This document shows, one piece after another, positions 35,970-44,867 of a stretch of 64,000 nucleotides of DNA. The DNA comes from Methanosarcina sp. 2.H.T.1A.6 (lineage in GTDB: Archaea; Halobacteriota; Methanosarcinia; Methanosarcinales; Methanosarcinaceae): NCBI RefSeq assembly GCF_000979455.1, contig NZ_JJOY01000024.1, forward strand, positions 124,001-188,000. The letters run 5' to 3'. Numbering within the stretch: position 1 is the first letter of the stretch; every line of letters begins with the position of its first letter. The notes beneath the pieces are model-generated. The model was not told the origin of the DNA and did not search any database. It was given only the letters and a program-made list of their open reading frames with translations. The position numbers and the translations under genes are program-made.

Positions 35970-36025
35970 GAGACAAAAACAAGGAGACAAAAATAAGGAG
36001 ACAAAAATAAGGAGACAGGAATATG
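35970..36025 (+). repeat. Tandemly duplicated ribosome-binding segment (14-nt units)
   Basis: Units at 35970, 35984 and 35998 (GAGACAAAAATAAG type), with a fourth partial unit at 36012 ending in the start codon. Each junction reads AAGGAGA, a perfect Shine-Dalgarno, so three copies lie upstream of ATG 36023, the last about 7 nt from it. Confidence 0.85.
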
Positions 36026-36403
36026 GAAAGACCTATCGGTGTTACTATTCTGACCTTTGTGGCTGTAGTTCTTGCGTTTTTAAACGGTATTGTAATGCTC
36101 CGGTTTCTTGGATTTTTACCCTTTCTGGGGCCTCTGGATATCCGTATTTTTAACCTATGGTATGCACTATTGTACGGCCTGCTCGCCTATATATGGGTGT
36201 GGCTGGCTCAGATGCTCTGGCAGGTAGATCCGCAGGCCTGGATGTTTCTGGCTGTGATTACCGTCTTTAACCTGTGCGTGGATTTCGTGCTGCTGGTTAC
36301 CGGAGGGTCATGGTATGACGTTAACGTTTCAGTTATTCTGAACTCCCTTATTCTCATCTATATAATGCTGCCGGGGGTGAGGGGAGCATTCGGGCACGAT
36401 TAA
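36023..36403 (+). CDS. Small four-helix membrane protein, hypothetical
   Basis: 126 residues, almost entirely hydrophobic: GVTILTFVAVVLAFLNGIVM, FLPFLGPLDIRIF, LYGLLAYIWVWLAQMLWQVD, MFLAVITVFNLCVDFVLLVT and an N-in/C-in type arrangement ending RGAFGHD. Conserved-looking prolines and aromatic residues line the helices. Related hypothetical proteins occur beside DUF308 proteins, so it may act with the HdeD-like neighbour upstream. ATG 36023 is fixed by AAGGAGA 7 nt upstream. Confidence 0.75.
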   Translation: MERPIGVTILTFVAVVLAFLNGIVMLRFLGFLPFLGPLDIRIFNLWYALLYGLLAYIWVWLAQMLWQVDPQAWMFLAVITVFNLCVDFVLLVTGGSWYDVNVSVILNSLILIYIMLPGVRGAFGHD

Positions 36404-36525
36404 ACATCAACTGACAATAAACGATAATGATCCAAAAAATGGAAAAGAGCTTCGGATTTCATTTTCTTCCTTTTTGCTATGACCCATCGCGTTATGAAGA
36501 ATATTTTAGCCAGTGAGTAACGATA

Positions 36526-36641
36526 GTAGATCTATCCGTTGATAGCAGATCTTAGTAGATCTATCCGTTGATAGCAGATCTTAGTAGATCTATCCGTTGA
36601 TAGCAGATCTTAGTAGATCCATCAGTTGATAGTAGATCTAC
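36526..36641. promoter_or_regulatory. Four 29-nt tandem palindromic repeats, candidate operator array
   Basis: Units at 36526, 36555, 36584 and 36613. Each contains TAGATCTATC and GATAGCAGATC flanking a 4-base spacer, an imperfect inverted repeat; units 1-3 are identical and unit 4 is diverged. The array sits 81-196 nt upstream of the DHA2 exporter. A FilR1-type regulator lies just after the exporter, making these plausible binding sites. The gap is otherwise featureless. Confidence 0.7.
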
Positions 36642-36721
36642 CAGTTTTTTGGGTAGAACTGACATGAAGAATTATCTTTTCCAGGGTATAATCAAGCTGC
36701 CCTTATTATTCCAGTTCCGAA

Positions 36722-38329
36722 GTGGTTACTGTGGAAAAGAAGATTGTACTTGTTGCACTCACGCTTGCAATGTTCGTGCTCGTTATTGATACGACTATTA
36801 TGAACGTCTCGATTTCGACACTTATCAGTGACTTCAATACGGACGTAACCACCGTCCAGGCAGCCATTACCCTGTATGCACTTGTGATGGCGTCCCTGAT
36901 GATCATCGGAGGGAAGATAGGGGATATTGTCGGGAGGAAACGGGCATTCAGGCTTGGACTGGTTATATACGGGGTGGGTTCGTTCCTGACGGCAATCAGC
37001 CCGACAATAGCTGTACTGTTTGTGGGCTGGTCGATCCTTGAAGGGCTTGGGGCAACCCTTGTCATGCCCGCTATCCAGACGCTTGTGACCTCGAACTACA
37101 ATGGGGAGGACCGTGCCATGGCTTATGGGATACTGGGGGGAGTCGTTGCAAGCGGAATTGCCCTCGGACCTATCATAGGAGGCTGGCTGACAACTGTATA
37201 CACCTGGAGGCTTGCCTTTGTCGGAGAGGTTGTGATTGTGATCATTGTCCTGGCTTTAAGCCGCTACATCCTGGATGCACCCCTTGAGGCCGACGAAAAG
37301 CCGAAGCTGGATATATTTGGGTCTATCCTCTCCGCACTGGGGATGGGTTTTATCGTTTTTGGCATATTGCTGGCAGGGACTTACGGCTGGTGGAATGCAC
37401 GCCAGACTTTCTCCATAGCAGGGATTGATATTTCCCCGTTCGGTCTTTCCCCCACTCCGTTTTTCATTGCAACAGGAGGCATTATCCTGCTGGGCTTTGC
37501 CGCCTGGGAACGCCATATCATTACCAGCGGAGGAATGCCGCTCGTAAGGCTCGACGTGCTCAGGGACCGCAGGGTCACATCGGGAATCCTTATCCAGCTG
37601 GTCCAGACCTTCCTTTTTGGAGGTTTCCTGTTCAGCATGGCCCTCTTCCTTCAGATCGTCCTGGGCTTAAACGCGATTCAGACCGGCTTTGTCTACCTGC
37701 CTCTTTCCATACCGCTTTTGGTCGCCTCGTTGACTGCATCCCGTCTCTCCATCTTCATTGCCCCGAAGCGCATCATCCAGGTCGGACTGATCATACTTCT
37801 CGCAGGGCTTTTCCTGGCTATTGCAACCATTGACGTGGAGGTCAGAGGGCCTGGCCTTATGATCGGCTTTGCCCTGATTGGGATAGGCGGGGGGCTTATA
37901 GCGTCCCAGGTAATGAACCTCGTGCTTTCCCAGGTAGTGCCTGAAAGGACAAGTGAGACGGCTGCCCTGATGGGCACTTTCCAGAACCTGGGCATGGCCA
38001 TCGGGACTGCGCTTATGGGCTCTCTCCTGGTTGCAGGCCTGGCAGCAGGAGCCATTACCTTAATCGATGACAGTACTGCCATTCCGGAGGAACTCAAGCC
38101 CGACCTTATATCGGCAGTAGAAGAGAATGTGCGCTTTTTGAGTGATGAAGAACTGAATGCTGTCCTGAAAGATGCTCCCCCTGACCTTACACAGGAAATC
38201 TTGAGGATTAACGAAATCGCCCGCATTCAGGGGATAAGAACTACCCTCCTGGGGCTGGTGATTATAACAATATTCGGCATAATCATCTCGATCTTCCTGC
38301 CGCCTGAAATCCTGGTCCCTCCTAAATGA
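36722..38329 (+). CDS. MFS drug/H+ antiporter, DHA2 (14-helix) family
   Basis: 535 residues, about 14 hydrophobic helices. Helix 1 contains FVLVIDTTIMNVSISTLIS (motif D1), motif A is GGKIGDIVGRKRAFRLGLVI, and motif C is IALGPIIGGWLTTVYTWRLA. An extended loop near the C-terminus (DAPPDLTQEILRINEIARIQ) precedes the last helix. Likely exports a hydrophobic compound. GTG 36722 is used; GTG 36731 is equally possible. The operator-like repeats upstream and the regulator gene starting 70 nt downstream suggest a self-contained inducible efflux module. Confidence 0.92.
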   Translation: MVTVEKKIVLVALTLAMFVLVIDTTIMNVSISTLISDFNTDVTTVQAAITLYALVMASLMIIGGKIGDIVGRKRAFRLGLVIYGVGSFLTAISPTIAVLFVGWSILEGLGATLVMPAIQTLVTSNYNGEDRAMAYGILGGVVASGIALGPIIGGWLTTVYTWRLAFVGEVVIVIIVLALSRYILDAPLEADEKPKLDIFGSILSALGMGFIVFGILLAGTYGWWNARQTFSIAGIDISPFGLSPTPFFIATGGIILLGFAAWERHIITSGGMPLVRLDVLRDRRVTSGILIQLVQTFLFGGFLFSMALFLQIVLGLNAIQTGFVYLPLSIPLLVASLTASRLSIFIAPKRIIQVGLIILLAGLFLAIATIDVEVRGPGLMIGFALIGIGGGLIASQVMNLVLSQVVPERTSETAALMGTFQNLGMAIGTALMGSLLVAGLAAGAITLIDDSTAIPEELKPDLISAVEENVRFLSDEELNAVLKDAPPDLTQEILRINEIARIQGIRTTLLGLVIITIFGIIISIFLPPEILVPPK

Positions 38330-38399
38330 ACCCGTTTATACTGGAACTATAATATTGCTGAAGAAAAACTATATATCCGTAGCTTTTGCAGTAAAACTG

Positions 38400-39221
38400 A
38401 TGAGCTCTTCTCTGGTCACAGTTCTTCTGTCTTCCAAGAAGACAGATCTGTTTTTATTTCTAAAAGAGAAGCCCAGGACCATCGAAGAAATCAACTCCAA
38501 ACTTGGCACCAACCCGGCTGCAATCCTGTTCCAGCTCAAAAGGTTAAATGAAAACGGGCTTGTTGTTCAGGAAGACAGGGTATACAGCCTCTCCCTTCCG
38601 GGAAAAATCCTTGTTCGAAGAATGGAATCTCTTGTAACAGCTTTCAGGCTGCTTGAGGACGATTACGATTACTGGCCAGGCGTTAAGCCCGGTGGAATTT
38701 CCCCCGTATTTTTTAAGCTAATGGAAGAACTTATGGCATATTTCCCTTCCCGCTATTACGGCGATGATGCTTCTTCAATGTATAAGGAAGTGACTGAAGC
38801 TTTTTGCAGCTCGAAACAGATTTTCCTTATTATTTCATACCCTGATCTTAGCTACCCGATCATCTGTGCAGAGCATGCAAAAAAAGGGCTGAAGGTATCG
38901 GTTATACTTACTCAACTGATATTTGAAAAATTCGCAGAAGAGTTTAAAGAAGAAATTGATACACTGCTTCTTTTTGAAAACTCTGACATATATGTCCTGG
39001 ATAACGATATTACTCCCCCTACCGTTGCTGTAACTGATACAATGGTCCTTACATACTTTTCATCAGGGAAAAACGATGGAAATGAGGACAACAGTATGAT
39101 TATTTTCGGGGAAAATGCCGTGCGGTGGGGTCAGGAACTTTTTGAACACTTCAGGGTGCTGGCCGAACCTCTGGTACCTGAATCGTCAGACCAGTTATAT
39201 CTTGAATCCCGGTGTAAATGA
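38400..39221 (+). CDS. Winged-helix regulator with FilR1 (DUF1724) domain
   Basis: 273 residues. The N-terminal winged helix reads KKTDLFLFLKEKPRTIEEIN, then PAAILFQLKRLNENGLVVQE. The C-terminal effector region contains GKILVRRMESL, FLIISYPDLSYPIICAEHAK and VTDTMVLTYFSSG, and ends WGQELFEHFRVLAEPL. Start ATG 38400 is chosen because it aligns residue for residue with the N-terminus of the paralogue at 52164; a TTG at 38355 would add 15 residues. This family controls methylotrophic and other genes in Methanosarcina. Position next to the exporter suggests it regulates it. Confidence 0.85.
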   Translation: MSSSLVTVLLSSKKTDLFLFLKEKPRTIEEINSKLGTNPAAILFQLKRLNENGLVVQEDRVYSLSLPGKILVRRMESLVTAFRLLEDDYDYWPGVKPGGISPVFFKLMEELMAYFPSRYYGDDASSMYKEVTEAFCSSKQIFLIISYPDLSYPIICAEHAKKGLKVSVILTQLIFEKFAEEFKEEIDTLLLFENSDIYVLDNDITPPTVAVTDTMVLTYFSSGKNDGNEDNSMIIFGENAVRWGQELFEHFRVLAEPLVPESSDQLYLESRCK

Positions 39222-39446
39222 CGTTTTTGAGTAAGAAAATAATGGCCGGCTCCAAATAAAAAATCCGTATCTTCCTGCACCTTTCTGAGTTTTATTATAA
39301 GTTCATCACACAAAGCCATGAGCTTCTTGAATGGCTCAACGACTTGTCTCTATTATTTATAGATTTTTCTTTGAATGCCAACTCAATTAGTAAATTATAT
39401 TAAAGTCTGCTACATTTTGACTTCCATAAATATTCGGAAGGGTAAA

Positions 39447-41207
39447 ATGGACAACAGTTACACGATTAACGAAATAATAAAAATGATAGGAAGAAATGAA
39501 GTATATCTTCCGGCGATTCAAAGAAAGTTTGTTTGGAAACCTGAACAAATTGAAAATATATTTGATTCTATTATGAAGGGATATCCTATTGGAATGTTTC
39601 TTTTCTGGATTGTTCAAGGTAATGATAAGGATGAATACACATTTTATAAATTTATGCAGGATTACCACGAGCGAGATAAGGTATACAATGACATTGCTCC
39701 CAAACCGGAGTTAAAAGAAAAAATTATTGGAGTTCTGGATGGTCAGCAGCGTTTGAATTCTATGTATATTGCACTTCAGGGAACTTATGCATACAAAAAA
39801 CCATATGCTCAGTGGAAAAATGATGCTGCTTTCTCTAAAAGAATGTTTTATTTGAACCTTTTTAAACCATCCAGTTTAAGCGAAGGAGAAGATCAAAATT
39901 ATCAATTCAAGTTCCTTGATGATTCCGAAGCTAAAAGAATAAACAAGGATAATTTCTGGTTTCTTATAAGAGATGTATTAACTTGGGGAAACGACCCGGA
40001 TATAGATTACCATTATGATAATTTATTTGAAACAACTATTGTTTCTGAGGAAATCGAAGATCTTCTCAAAGAGAAGCGAAGAGAAATAAAATACACATTA
40101 AGAACTCTGCATAAGAAACTAGTGGAAGATAAGTCAATATTGTATTATAAGGTTGAAGATAAATCTCTGGATGATATATCTGACATATTTGTAAGAGTAA
40201 ACAGTGGAGGAACTATCCTATCAAAGACAGACCTGCTATTTTCAACAATAGTAGCAAATTGGGAAAAAGGTAGAGATGAGATAGAGAAGTTTCTCCTCAA
40301 GATCAATAAAAAGGGTGATGGATTCCGATTCAACAATGATTTTGTAATGCGTTCGTGCCTTGTATTAACTGATTGTCCTGTGCTTTTTAAGGTTAAAAGC
40401 TTCAAGAAAGAAAACATTGACAAAATAAAAGCTGAATGGGATAACATAAAAGCATCTATTGATAAGTCTATTGACGTTTTGATTAAGTTTGGTTTTAACG
40501 AGGAAAATCTTACATCACAAAATGCTGTTATCCCGATTGCTTACCACTATATGAAAAAAGGAAATGACTCTCCTGATTCGTTGGAAGGACAAAGAAGATA
40601 CATCCTTCATGCTCTTTTAAGAAAGGCATATGGTGGTCAGGGTGATCAGGTGCTGTCTAGTTTTAGAGAAGTAATGAGAGAGAAAAAAGATGAAAACTAT
40701 GTACTAAAGAGTAATAAGTTCTCTTTTGATTTGCTTCTGCAGACTAATTTGCCTGGAAATAAATCCTTGAAAATTATGGAAGACGACATCGAAGACATCC
40801 TGGAATATAAGAAAGGACCCTATACTTTTATGGTACTTTCACTTCTTTATCCGAGTTTAAAATTCGATCAAATAAAGTTCCATCAGGATCATATTCATCC
40901 TGTAAGTATGTTTATAAACTCCAAGTTCGAGAAATTTGGAATACCTGCTGAAAAATGGAGTGAGTGGCAGGACAAAAAAGATATGCTTCCGAATTTACAG
41001 CTGATGAAAGGGGAAGAAAATGAGAGTAAAAACAAAATACCATTTAAACAATGGTTAGAAGATACCTGTTCTCCTCTTGAAATCAGTAAATTTAAAGCTG
41101 AAAATTATATCCCTGAAACTGTCAGTTTGGAATTTGAGAACTTTGATGAATTTTTTGAAGAAAGAAAAGCTATTCTTAAAAATGAAATTAAAAAGTTTTT
41201 AATGTAA
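39447..41207 (+). CDS. DUF262 protein with C-terminal HNH-like domain (GmrSD-type)
   Basis: 586 residues. The DUF262/GmrS motifs are present: YLPAIQRKFVWKPEQIENIF near the N-terminus and VLDGQQRLNSMYIALQG around 100. DIFVRVNSGGTILSKTDLLF is a conserved GmrS core segment. The C-terminus has FHQDHIHPVSMF and NLQLMKGEENESKNK, a DUF1524/HNH-type nuclease motif. GmrSD proteins restrict DNA with modified bases (type IV restriction) and some act as NTP-dependent nucleases, so it is a probable antiviral defence gene. ATG 39447 has GGAAGGG 5-12 nt upstream. It is AT-rich compared with neighbours and has no partner gene. Confidence 0.9.
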   Translation: MDNSYTINEIIKMIGRNEVYLPAIQRKFVWKPEQIENIFDSIMKGYPIGMFLFWIVQGNDKDEYTFYKFMQDYHERDKVYNDIAPKPELKEKIIGVLDGQQRLNSMYIALQGTYAYKKPYAQWKNDAAFSKRMFYLNLFKPSSLSEGEDQNYQFKFLDDSEAKRINKDNFWFLIRDVLTWGNDPDIDYHYDNLFETTIVSEEIEDLLKEKRREIKYTLRTLHKKLVEDKSILYYKVEDKSLDDISDIFVRVNSGGTILSKTDLLFSTIVANWEKGRDEIEKFLLKINKKGDGFRFNNDFVMRSCLVLTDCPVLFKVKSFKKENIDKIKAEWDNIKASIDKSIDVLIKFGFNEENLTSQNAVIPIAYHYMKKGNDSPDSLEGQRRYILHALLRKAYGGQGDQVLSSFREVMREKKDENYVLKSNKFSFDLLLQTNLPGNKSLKIMEDDIEDILEYKKGPYTFMVLSLLYPSLKFDQIKFHQDHIHPVSMFINSKFEKFGIPAEKWSEWQDKKDMLPNLQLMKGEENESKNKIPFKQWLEDTCSPLEISKFKAENYIPETVSLEFENFDEFFEERKAILKNEIKKFLM

Positions 41208-41290
41208 TGGTGGATAGCTTTCTATCTTACCTCTTTATTTTTTAATTGTGAGCAGTTTCTGACTATATTACAAATATCTCTGACACATAT

Positions 41291-41555
41291 AACCTTATTC
41301 ACTATACTGTGTCGTTTTTTCACGCTCGACGCAGGAGAGCGGCCTTTCCAGTGAAAAAGAAGAGAAAAAGAGAAAAGTAAATAGAAAATAGATCAAAAGC
41401 CAGTAGTAAAAGAAGCCTAAAAAATCTGTAAGTTTATCAAACAATACGGAATTTATTCTATCCTTTTACTTTTTCTCCCTTCTGCTTTCCATTTATCTTT
41501 TGGGAAGGGCCGCCAGACAAGCTGGCGGAGGCGCTTATATTTTCTGAGAATTAAA
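41291..41555 (-). repeat. Dispersed repeat element A, copy 3 (inverted)
   Basis: On the minus strand: CGCCAGCTTGTCTGGCGGCC hairpin (41510-41528), purine/pyrimidine-rich spacer, GACCGCTCTCCTGCGTC (41327-41342 region), GAGCGTGAAAAAACGAC and TATAGTGAATAAGGTT at the far end. Same order as 57385-57672. No gene was found in 41208-41708. Confidence 0.8.
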
Positions 41556-41708
41556 CAGCGGTTTCAGGGTGCAGAGAAAGTATTTCTCAGGGCTTGGCCG
41601 GGAGAGCCGGTACAACCTGAGACAACTTGAGACAACCTGTGCAGACCGGGAAGAATGTACTGCCTAAGATACATCACTTTAGGACTGCACCACCTTAGAG
41701 AGCTGGTT

Positions 41709-42299
41709 TTACTTCTGCATCCCTTCAAGCACTTTCTCAGCTTTTTCTCTTACCTCTGCAAAAATATCTTTCCCTTTTGTATCGATTCCTACAATGAGCG
41801 GCCCGAACTCCTGCACTCTGAGCACCCAGACAGCTTCAGGCATTCCAAGGTCAAGCCAGTGGACGGTTTTCACCTCTTTTATCAGTTCGGCGGCAAGGGC
41901 TGCACAGCCTCCTGTATATGCAAGGTAGACGCATCTGTCTTTTAGTGCAGAGGCAACGCTTTTCATTCCGCCTTTTCCGATAACTGCCCGAACATTGTGG
42001 GCTTTCAGCAGAGGAGGGGTCATTTTTGACATCCTGTCGCTGGTTGTGGGGCCTGCGGATACGACTTTCCATTCCTCCTCCTCTCCTTTCGCGGTCTGCT
42101 GCATAAGAGGACCGCAGTGATAGACTACGGCTCCTTCGAGGGAGAAAGGAAGTTCTTCTCCTTTTTCTTCGATTTCAAGAATTCTGGCATGGGCTTCGTC
42201 CCGGGCTGTCAGGATCTCTCCTGTGATATATACTATGTCTCCGGCGTTGAGATTCTCAATATCCTCTATCTTCAGCGGGGTCTGCAGGTGATGTTCCAT
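41709..42299 (-). CDS. fumB: Fumarate hydratase class I, beta subunit
   Basis: 196 residues of the class I fumarase C-terminal subunit. Visible: [47 protein letters not shown] and [20 protein letters not shown], then [20 protein letters not shown] and [20 protein letters not shown]. Start ATG 42299 is chosen because GGGGGGAGG lies 4-12 nt upstream and it overlaps the alpha-subunit stop by one base (TAATG), implying translational coupling. Together the subunits hydrate fumarate to malate with a 4Fe-4S cluster; in methanogens this serves the incomplete reductive TCA pathway. Confidence 0.95.
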   Translation of the reverse strand: MEHHLQTPLKIEDIENLNAGDIVYITGEILTARDEAHARILEIEEKGEELPFSLEGAVVYHCGPLMQQTAKGEEEEWKVVSAGPTTSDRMSKMTPPLLKAHNVRAVIGKGGMKSVASALKDRCVYLAYTGGCAALAAELIKEVKTVHWLDLGMPEAVWVLRVQEFGPLIVGIDTKGKDIFAEVREKAEKVLEGMQK

Positions 42300-43153
42300 T
42301 ATTCCTCCCCCCCGAACACGACTGAAGCATGCCGGTTCGCCCAGCACTGGATGTTTATAGCAACAGGAAGGGAAGCCGTATGGCAGTGTGCGGTTTTCAC
42401 ATGTACGGCAAGGGCGGTTGTGCTGCCCCCCAGGCCCATACAGCCAATCCCAAGAGCATTTACCGCTTCAAGGATTTCTTTTTCGAAGCTGCTCATCCGG
42501 GTGTCGAGAGGCTCAAGAAGGGCTTCTTTTGCAAGCCTGGCGGCTTTATCAAAAGAACCTCCGATCCCCACTCCAAGAGTCAGGGGGGGGCAGGGCATTC
42601 CACCTGCGTTTACCACGGTCTCAAGCACGAAGTTTTTGATACTACCAACCTCGGTGGGATTCAGCATCCTGAGTGCGCTCATGTTTTCCGAGCCCGCACC
42701 TTTCGGGGCAACCGTGATCTTGAGCTGTTTTCCAGGCACGAGTTTCCAGTGGATGTCCGGAATTCCGACTCCTGTATTGTCCCCGCTGTTCTTGCGGGTA
42801 AGGGGGTCCACGGCATTAGGACGGAGAGGAATCTCGGCTGTTGCAAGGACAACTGCTTCCCTTATCGCAGCTTCCAGGTCAAAACCAGGCTGAAACTCGG
42901 ACCCGAGCTCGGCAAAAAAGATCTGGATGCCTGTGTCCTGGCACATAGGAACCCCATGGTTTTTTGCAATTTCGGTGTTTTTCAGGATTGCCTGGAGCTG
43001 GGATTTTGCAACAGGATTTTCTTCCCGGGCTTCGGCGTTCCTGAGCGCGTCAAGGACATCATCGGGAAGCTCGATTTCCGCTTTTCTGAGAAGGTCTGCA
43101 ATAGACCGGATGAAGGTTTCACGGTTTAGTTTTGAAGACAAAAAGATCACCAT
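42299..43153 (-). CDS. fumA: Fumarate hydratase class I, alpha subunit
   Basis: 284 residues. The three cluster cysteines are visible in [32 protein letters not shown] and [20 protein letters not shown]. The motif [20 protein letters not shown] is also present. Together with the beta subunit this forms the oxygen-sensitive 4Fe-4S fumarase. ATG 43153 ([14 protein letters not shown]) is preferred over a longer frame from 43189. The beta gene overlaps by one base, so the two are an operon. Upstream 43154-43260 is AT-rich with TTTTAGCCC. Confidence 0.95.
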   Translation of the reverse strand: MVIFLSSKLNRETFIRSIADLLRKAEIELPDDVLDALRNAEAREENPVAKSQLQAILKNTEIAKNHGVPMCQDTGIQIFFAELGSEFQPGFDLEAAIREAVVLATAEIPLRPNAVDPLTRKNSGDNTGVGIPDIHWKLVPGKQLKITVAPKGAGSENMSALRMLNPTEVGSIKNFVLETVVNAGGMPCPPLTLGVGIGGSFDKAARLAKEALLEPLDTRMSSFEKEILEAVNALGIGCMGLGGSTTALAVHVKTAHCHTASLPVAINIQCWANRHASVVFGGEE

Positions 43154-43264
43154 TATATTGGAGAAATGGATTTTTATGAAGAAAGGCATGAATGCAGAGT
43201 ATATAATGTGAGCGCCTTAAGGGCTAAAATACGGACACATTTTTGTTTTTAACGTGTGAACTAA

Positions 43265-43718
43265 CCCTCCCTGCTTTCTGATGAAAGCGAGGAAGGAGCT
43301 TCTTGCTTCATCCCTCGAACTACTGTTCGCAAGTCCACAAGCCCATCCCCTGCGTTCCGCAGGTGTCAGATTACTATCAGATTTTAATCTTGAAGAGAGA
43401 ATTTTTTGATATTGATTGCAGCATTTGTGTCTCTGTCATGCTTTGAAAGATGCTGTCTAGCCTTATTCCTATTCTTAAAACCTTTAACTTTTCTATCTCC
43501 ACTAAAAGTACAGCTAAAGAACAGTATTTTTGAACAGAAATCCTCGTATATCTGTGCAAATCCTCCATAGAGGATGCTTTCTTCGCCAATTTGAATATAT
43601 CCTCTATTATGGATCTTACTGATCTGAACTCTTTCCATTTGCTTAGTAACTCTTTAAATTTTGCAATTATTTCTTTGTAGATTTTTATTTCCCTCTCAAT
43701 TTCTATTTTCTGGTACAT
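43265..43718 (-). pseudogene. Degraded TnpB (IS605 OrfB-like) remnant with element end
   Basis: In one minus-strand frame (43384-43638) DRKVKGFKNRN and KHDRDTNAAINIKKF match the zinc-ribbon/last-catalytic-Asp C-terminus of TnpB, but three of the usual cysteines are lost and the reading frames are broken, with the coding region spread over two frames up to 43718. The sequence 43265-43360 contains two hairpins (GCTTTC/GAAAGC and CCTGCG/CGCAGG) resembling the structured right end of IS200/IS605 elements. Not functional. Confidence 0.65.
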
Positions 43719-43783
43719 TCAAACTATAATTCTACATTTAATCAGAATTTTACGCCTGACTGTGAGAAGGAAATTGCTGTACA

Positions 43784-44602
43784 TCACATGATTCTGGACA
43801 CAAGAGTATAAGCAAAAGCACTTAAAACCAGCCTGATCGAAGAAAACACAACCGAAACCATTGAAAATGCCACCAGGTAAACATTGAGAGCCAGAATACC
43901 CGTGAAACAACCGGATAAATCAATATTTAGGAGCAGGGCAATCACATTTACCAGCAAAATGAAAGAAAATATTGTAATCAGACCTCTTCCTGCTCCTTTA
44001 AGATCTTCTTTGCTCAGGGCTATGTGGGAAGAGATCGCGATTGCAAGGGCAAAATAGATCCAGAAACTGGCTGAGGTTAAATTTTCTGCCGAAAAAATAC
44101 TTTTAAAAAGCTGGGCTGTCAGTACGAAAATACTTTCTAATGTCCGGTAGTCAAACTGGCCGGAGCCAAGGGTCAGATAGTTTGCAAAAGTGGCGAAAGA
44201 ATCAGGCAGGAAAAGGTACATTCCGAGGACCAGGGTAAAGGTTCCGCTGAATATGGGGCCCATACCTATGAAAAAGTTTCCTATGTTCTGGTAGAGGCTT
44301 TTCTGGTTCCAGCTGTGATTGACGTATCCAAGGATTCCGTCCCGGGGTCTCAGGTTAAAGAGCTTGAATTTATTTACCTTATGCTTGAAAAGATAGCACA
44401 TCAGCAGGTGGCCAAGTTCGTGGATTGGGGTGCCTATCCAGGCTGTAATCATAATTCCTTTCAGACCAAAAACGCTCTGGATATAGAAGTTGGTTCTATT
44501 CTCAATAAACCCCAGGATGAAGCCGATAAGGATCAGAGAGCCTGTGACGCAGAGGGTTTCGAACAGGATCAATTGCAAAATAGTGAGAAGTATATTTTCC
44601 AT
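43784..44602 (-). CDS. Membrane-embedded zinc metalloprotease-like protein (M50 type)
   Basis: 272 residues with about seven hydrophobic segments. The motif IGTPIHELGHLLMCYLFKHK carries HExxH inside a membrane helix, the hallmark of site-2 protease-type M50 enzymes. The usual second ligand motif (NxxPxxxxDG) was not clearly found, although NFFIGMGPIFSGT may be a distant counterpart, so catalytic competence is uncertain. The N-terminus (ENILLTILQLILFETLCVTG) is a membrane helix. ATG 44602 with GAGGT upstream. Divergent from the first DUF389 gene, sharing a 265-nt region with a perfect palindrome. Confidence 0.75.
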   Translation of the reverse strand: MENILLTILQLILFETLCVTGSLILIGFILGFIENRTNFYIQSVFGLKGIMITAWIGTPIHELGHLLMCYLFKHKVNKFKLFNLRPRDGILGYVNHSWNQKSLYQNIGNFFIGMGPIFSGTFTLVLGMYLFLPDSFATFANYLTLGSGQFDYRTLESIFVLTAQLFKSIFSAENLTSASFWIYFALAIAISSHIALSKEDLKGAGRGLITIFSFILLVNVIALLLNIDLSGCFTGILALNVYLVAFSMVSVVFSSIRLVLSAFAYTLVSRIM

Positions 44603-44723
44603 TTTTACCTCTAAAACACAAAATTCAGGCCTTCAAGCTTTCTCAAAACAATCTCAAATTCTACAATTGGGTAATATTCCAGTTCAATTTTTATTTCATG
44701 AAATCCGCTATTTTTTTCCTTGT

Positions 44724-44738
44724 TGTGTACAGTACACA
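44724..44738. promoter_or_regulatory. Perfect 15-bp palindrome in a divergent promoter
   Basis: TGTGTACAGTACACA, two 7-base arms around a central A, lies about 122 nt upstream of the M50-like gene and 130 nt upstream of the DUF389 gene. It is a plausible site for a dimeric regulator; the true target is not shown by the sequence. Confidence 0.5.
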
Positions 44739-44867
44739 TCATAATAAATTCAATTTTTCTTTTCCCTCTATATATTTAGAGTAGTCGGGCTGTAGACATG
44801 AGATTACTTTCTATTCTATTTCAAATCAGTCAATATATATTATATATTATAATTATTTAATTATATT

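Noticed and set aside
36706-38226. Minus-strand frames of 85-177 codons under the DHA2 exporter
   Set aside because: Shadows of a GC-rich membrane protein gene; no ribosome sites.
42117-43129. Long plus-strand frames across the fumarase genes
   Set aside because: Antisense shadows of well-conserved fumarase subunits.
43342-43360. Short GCGTTCCGC hairpin considered as a CRISPR unit
   Set aside because: Only one copy, with no second repeat; fits an insertion-sequence end better.
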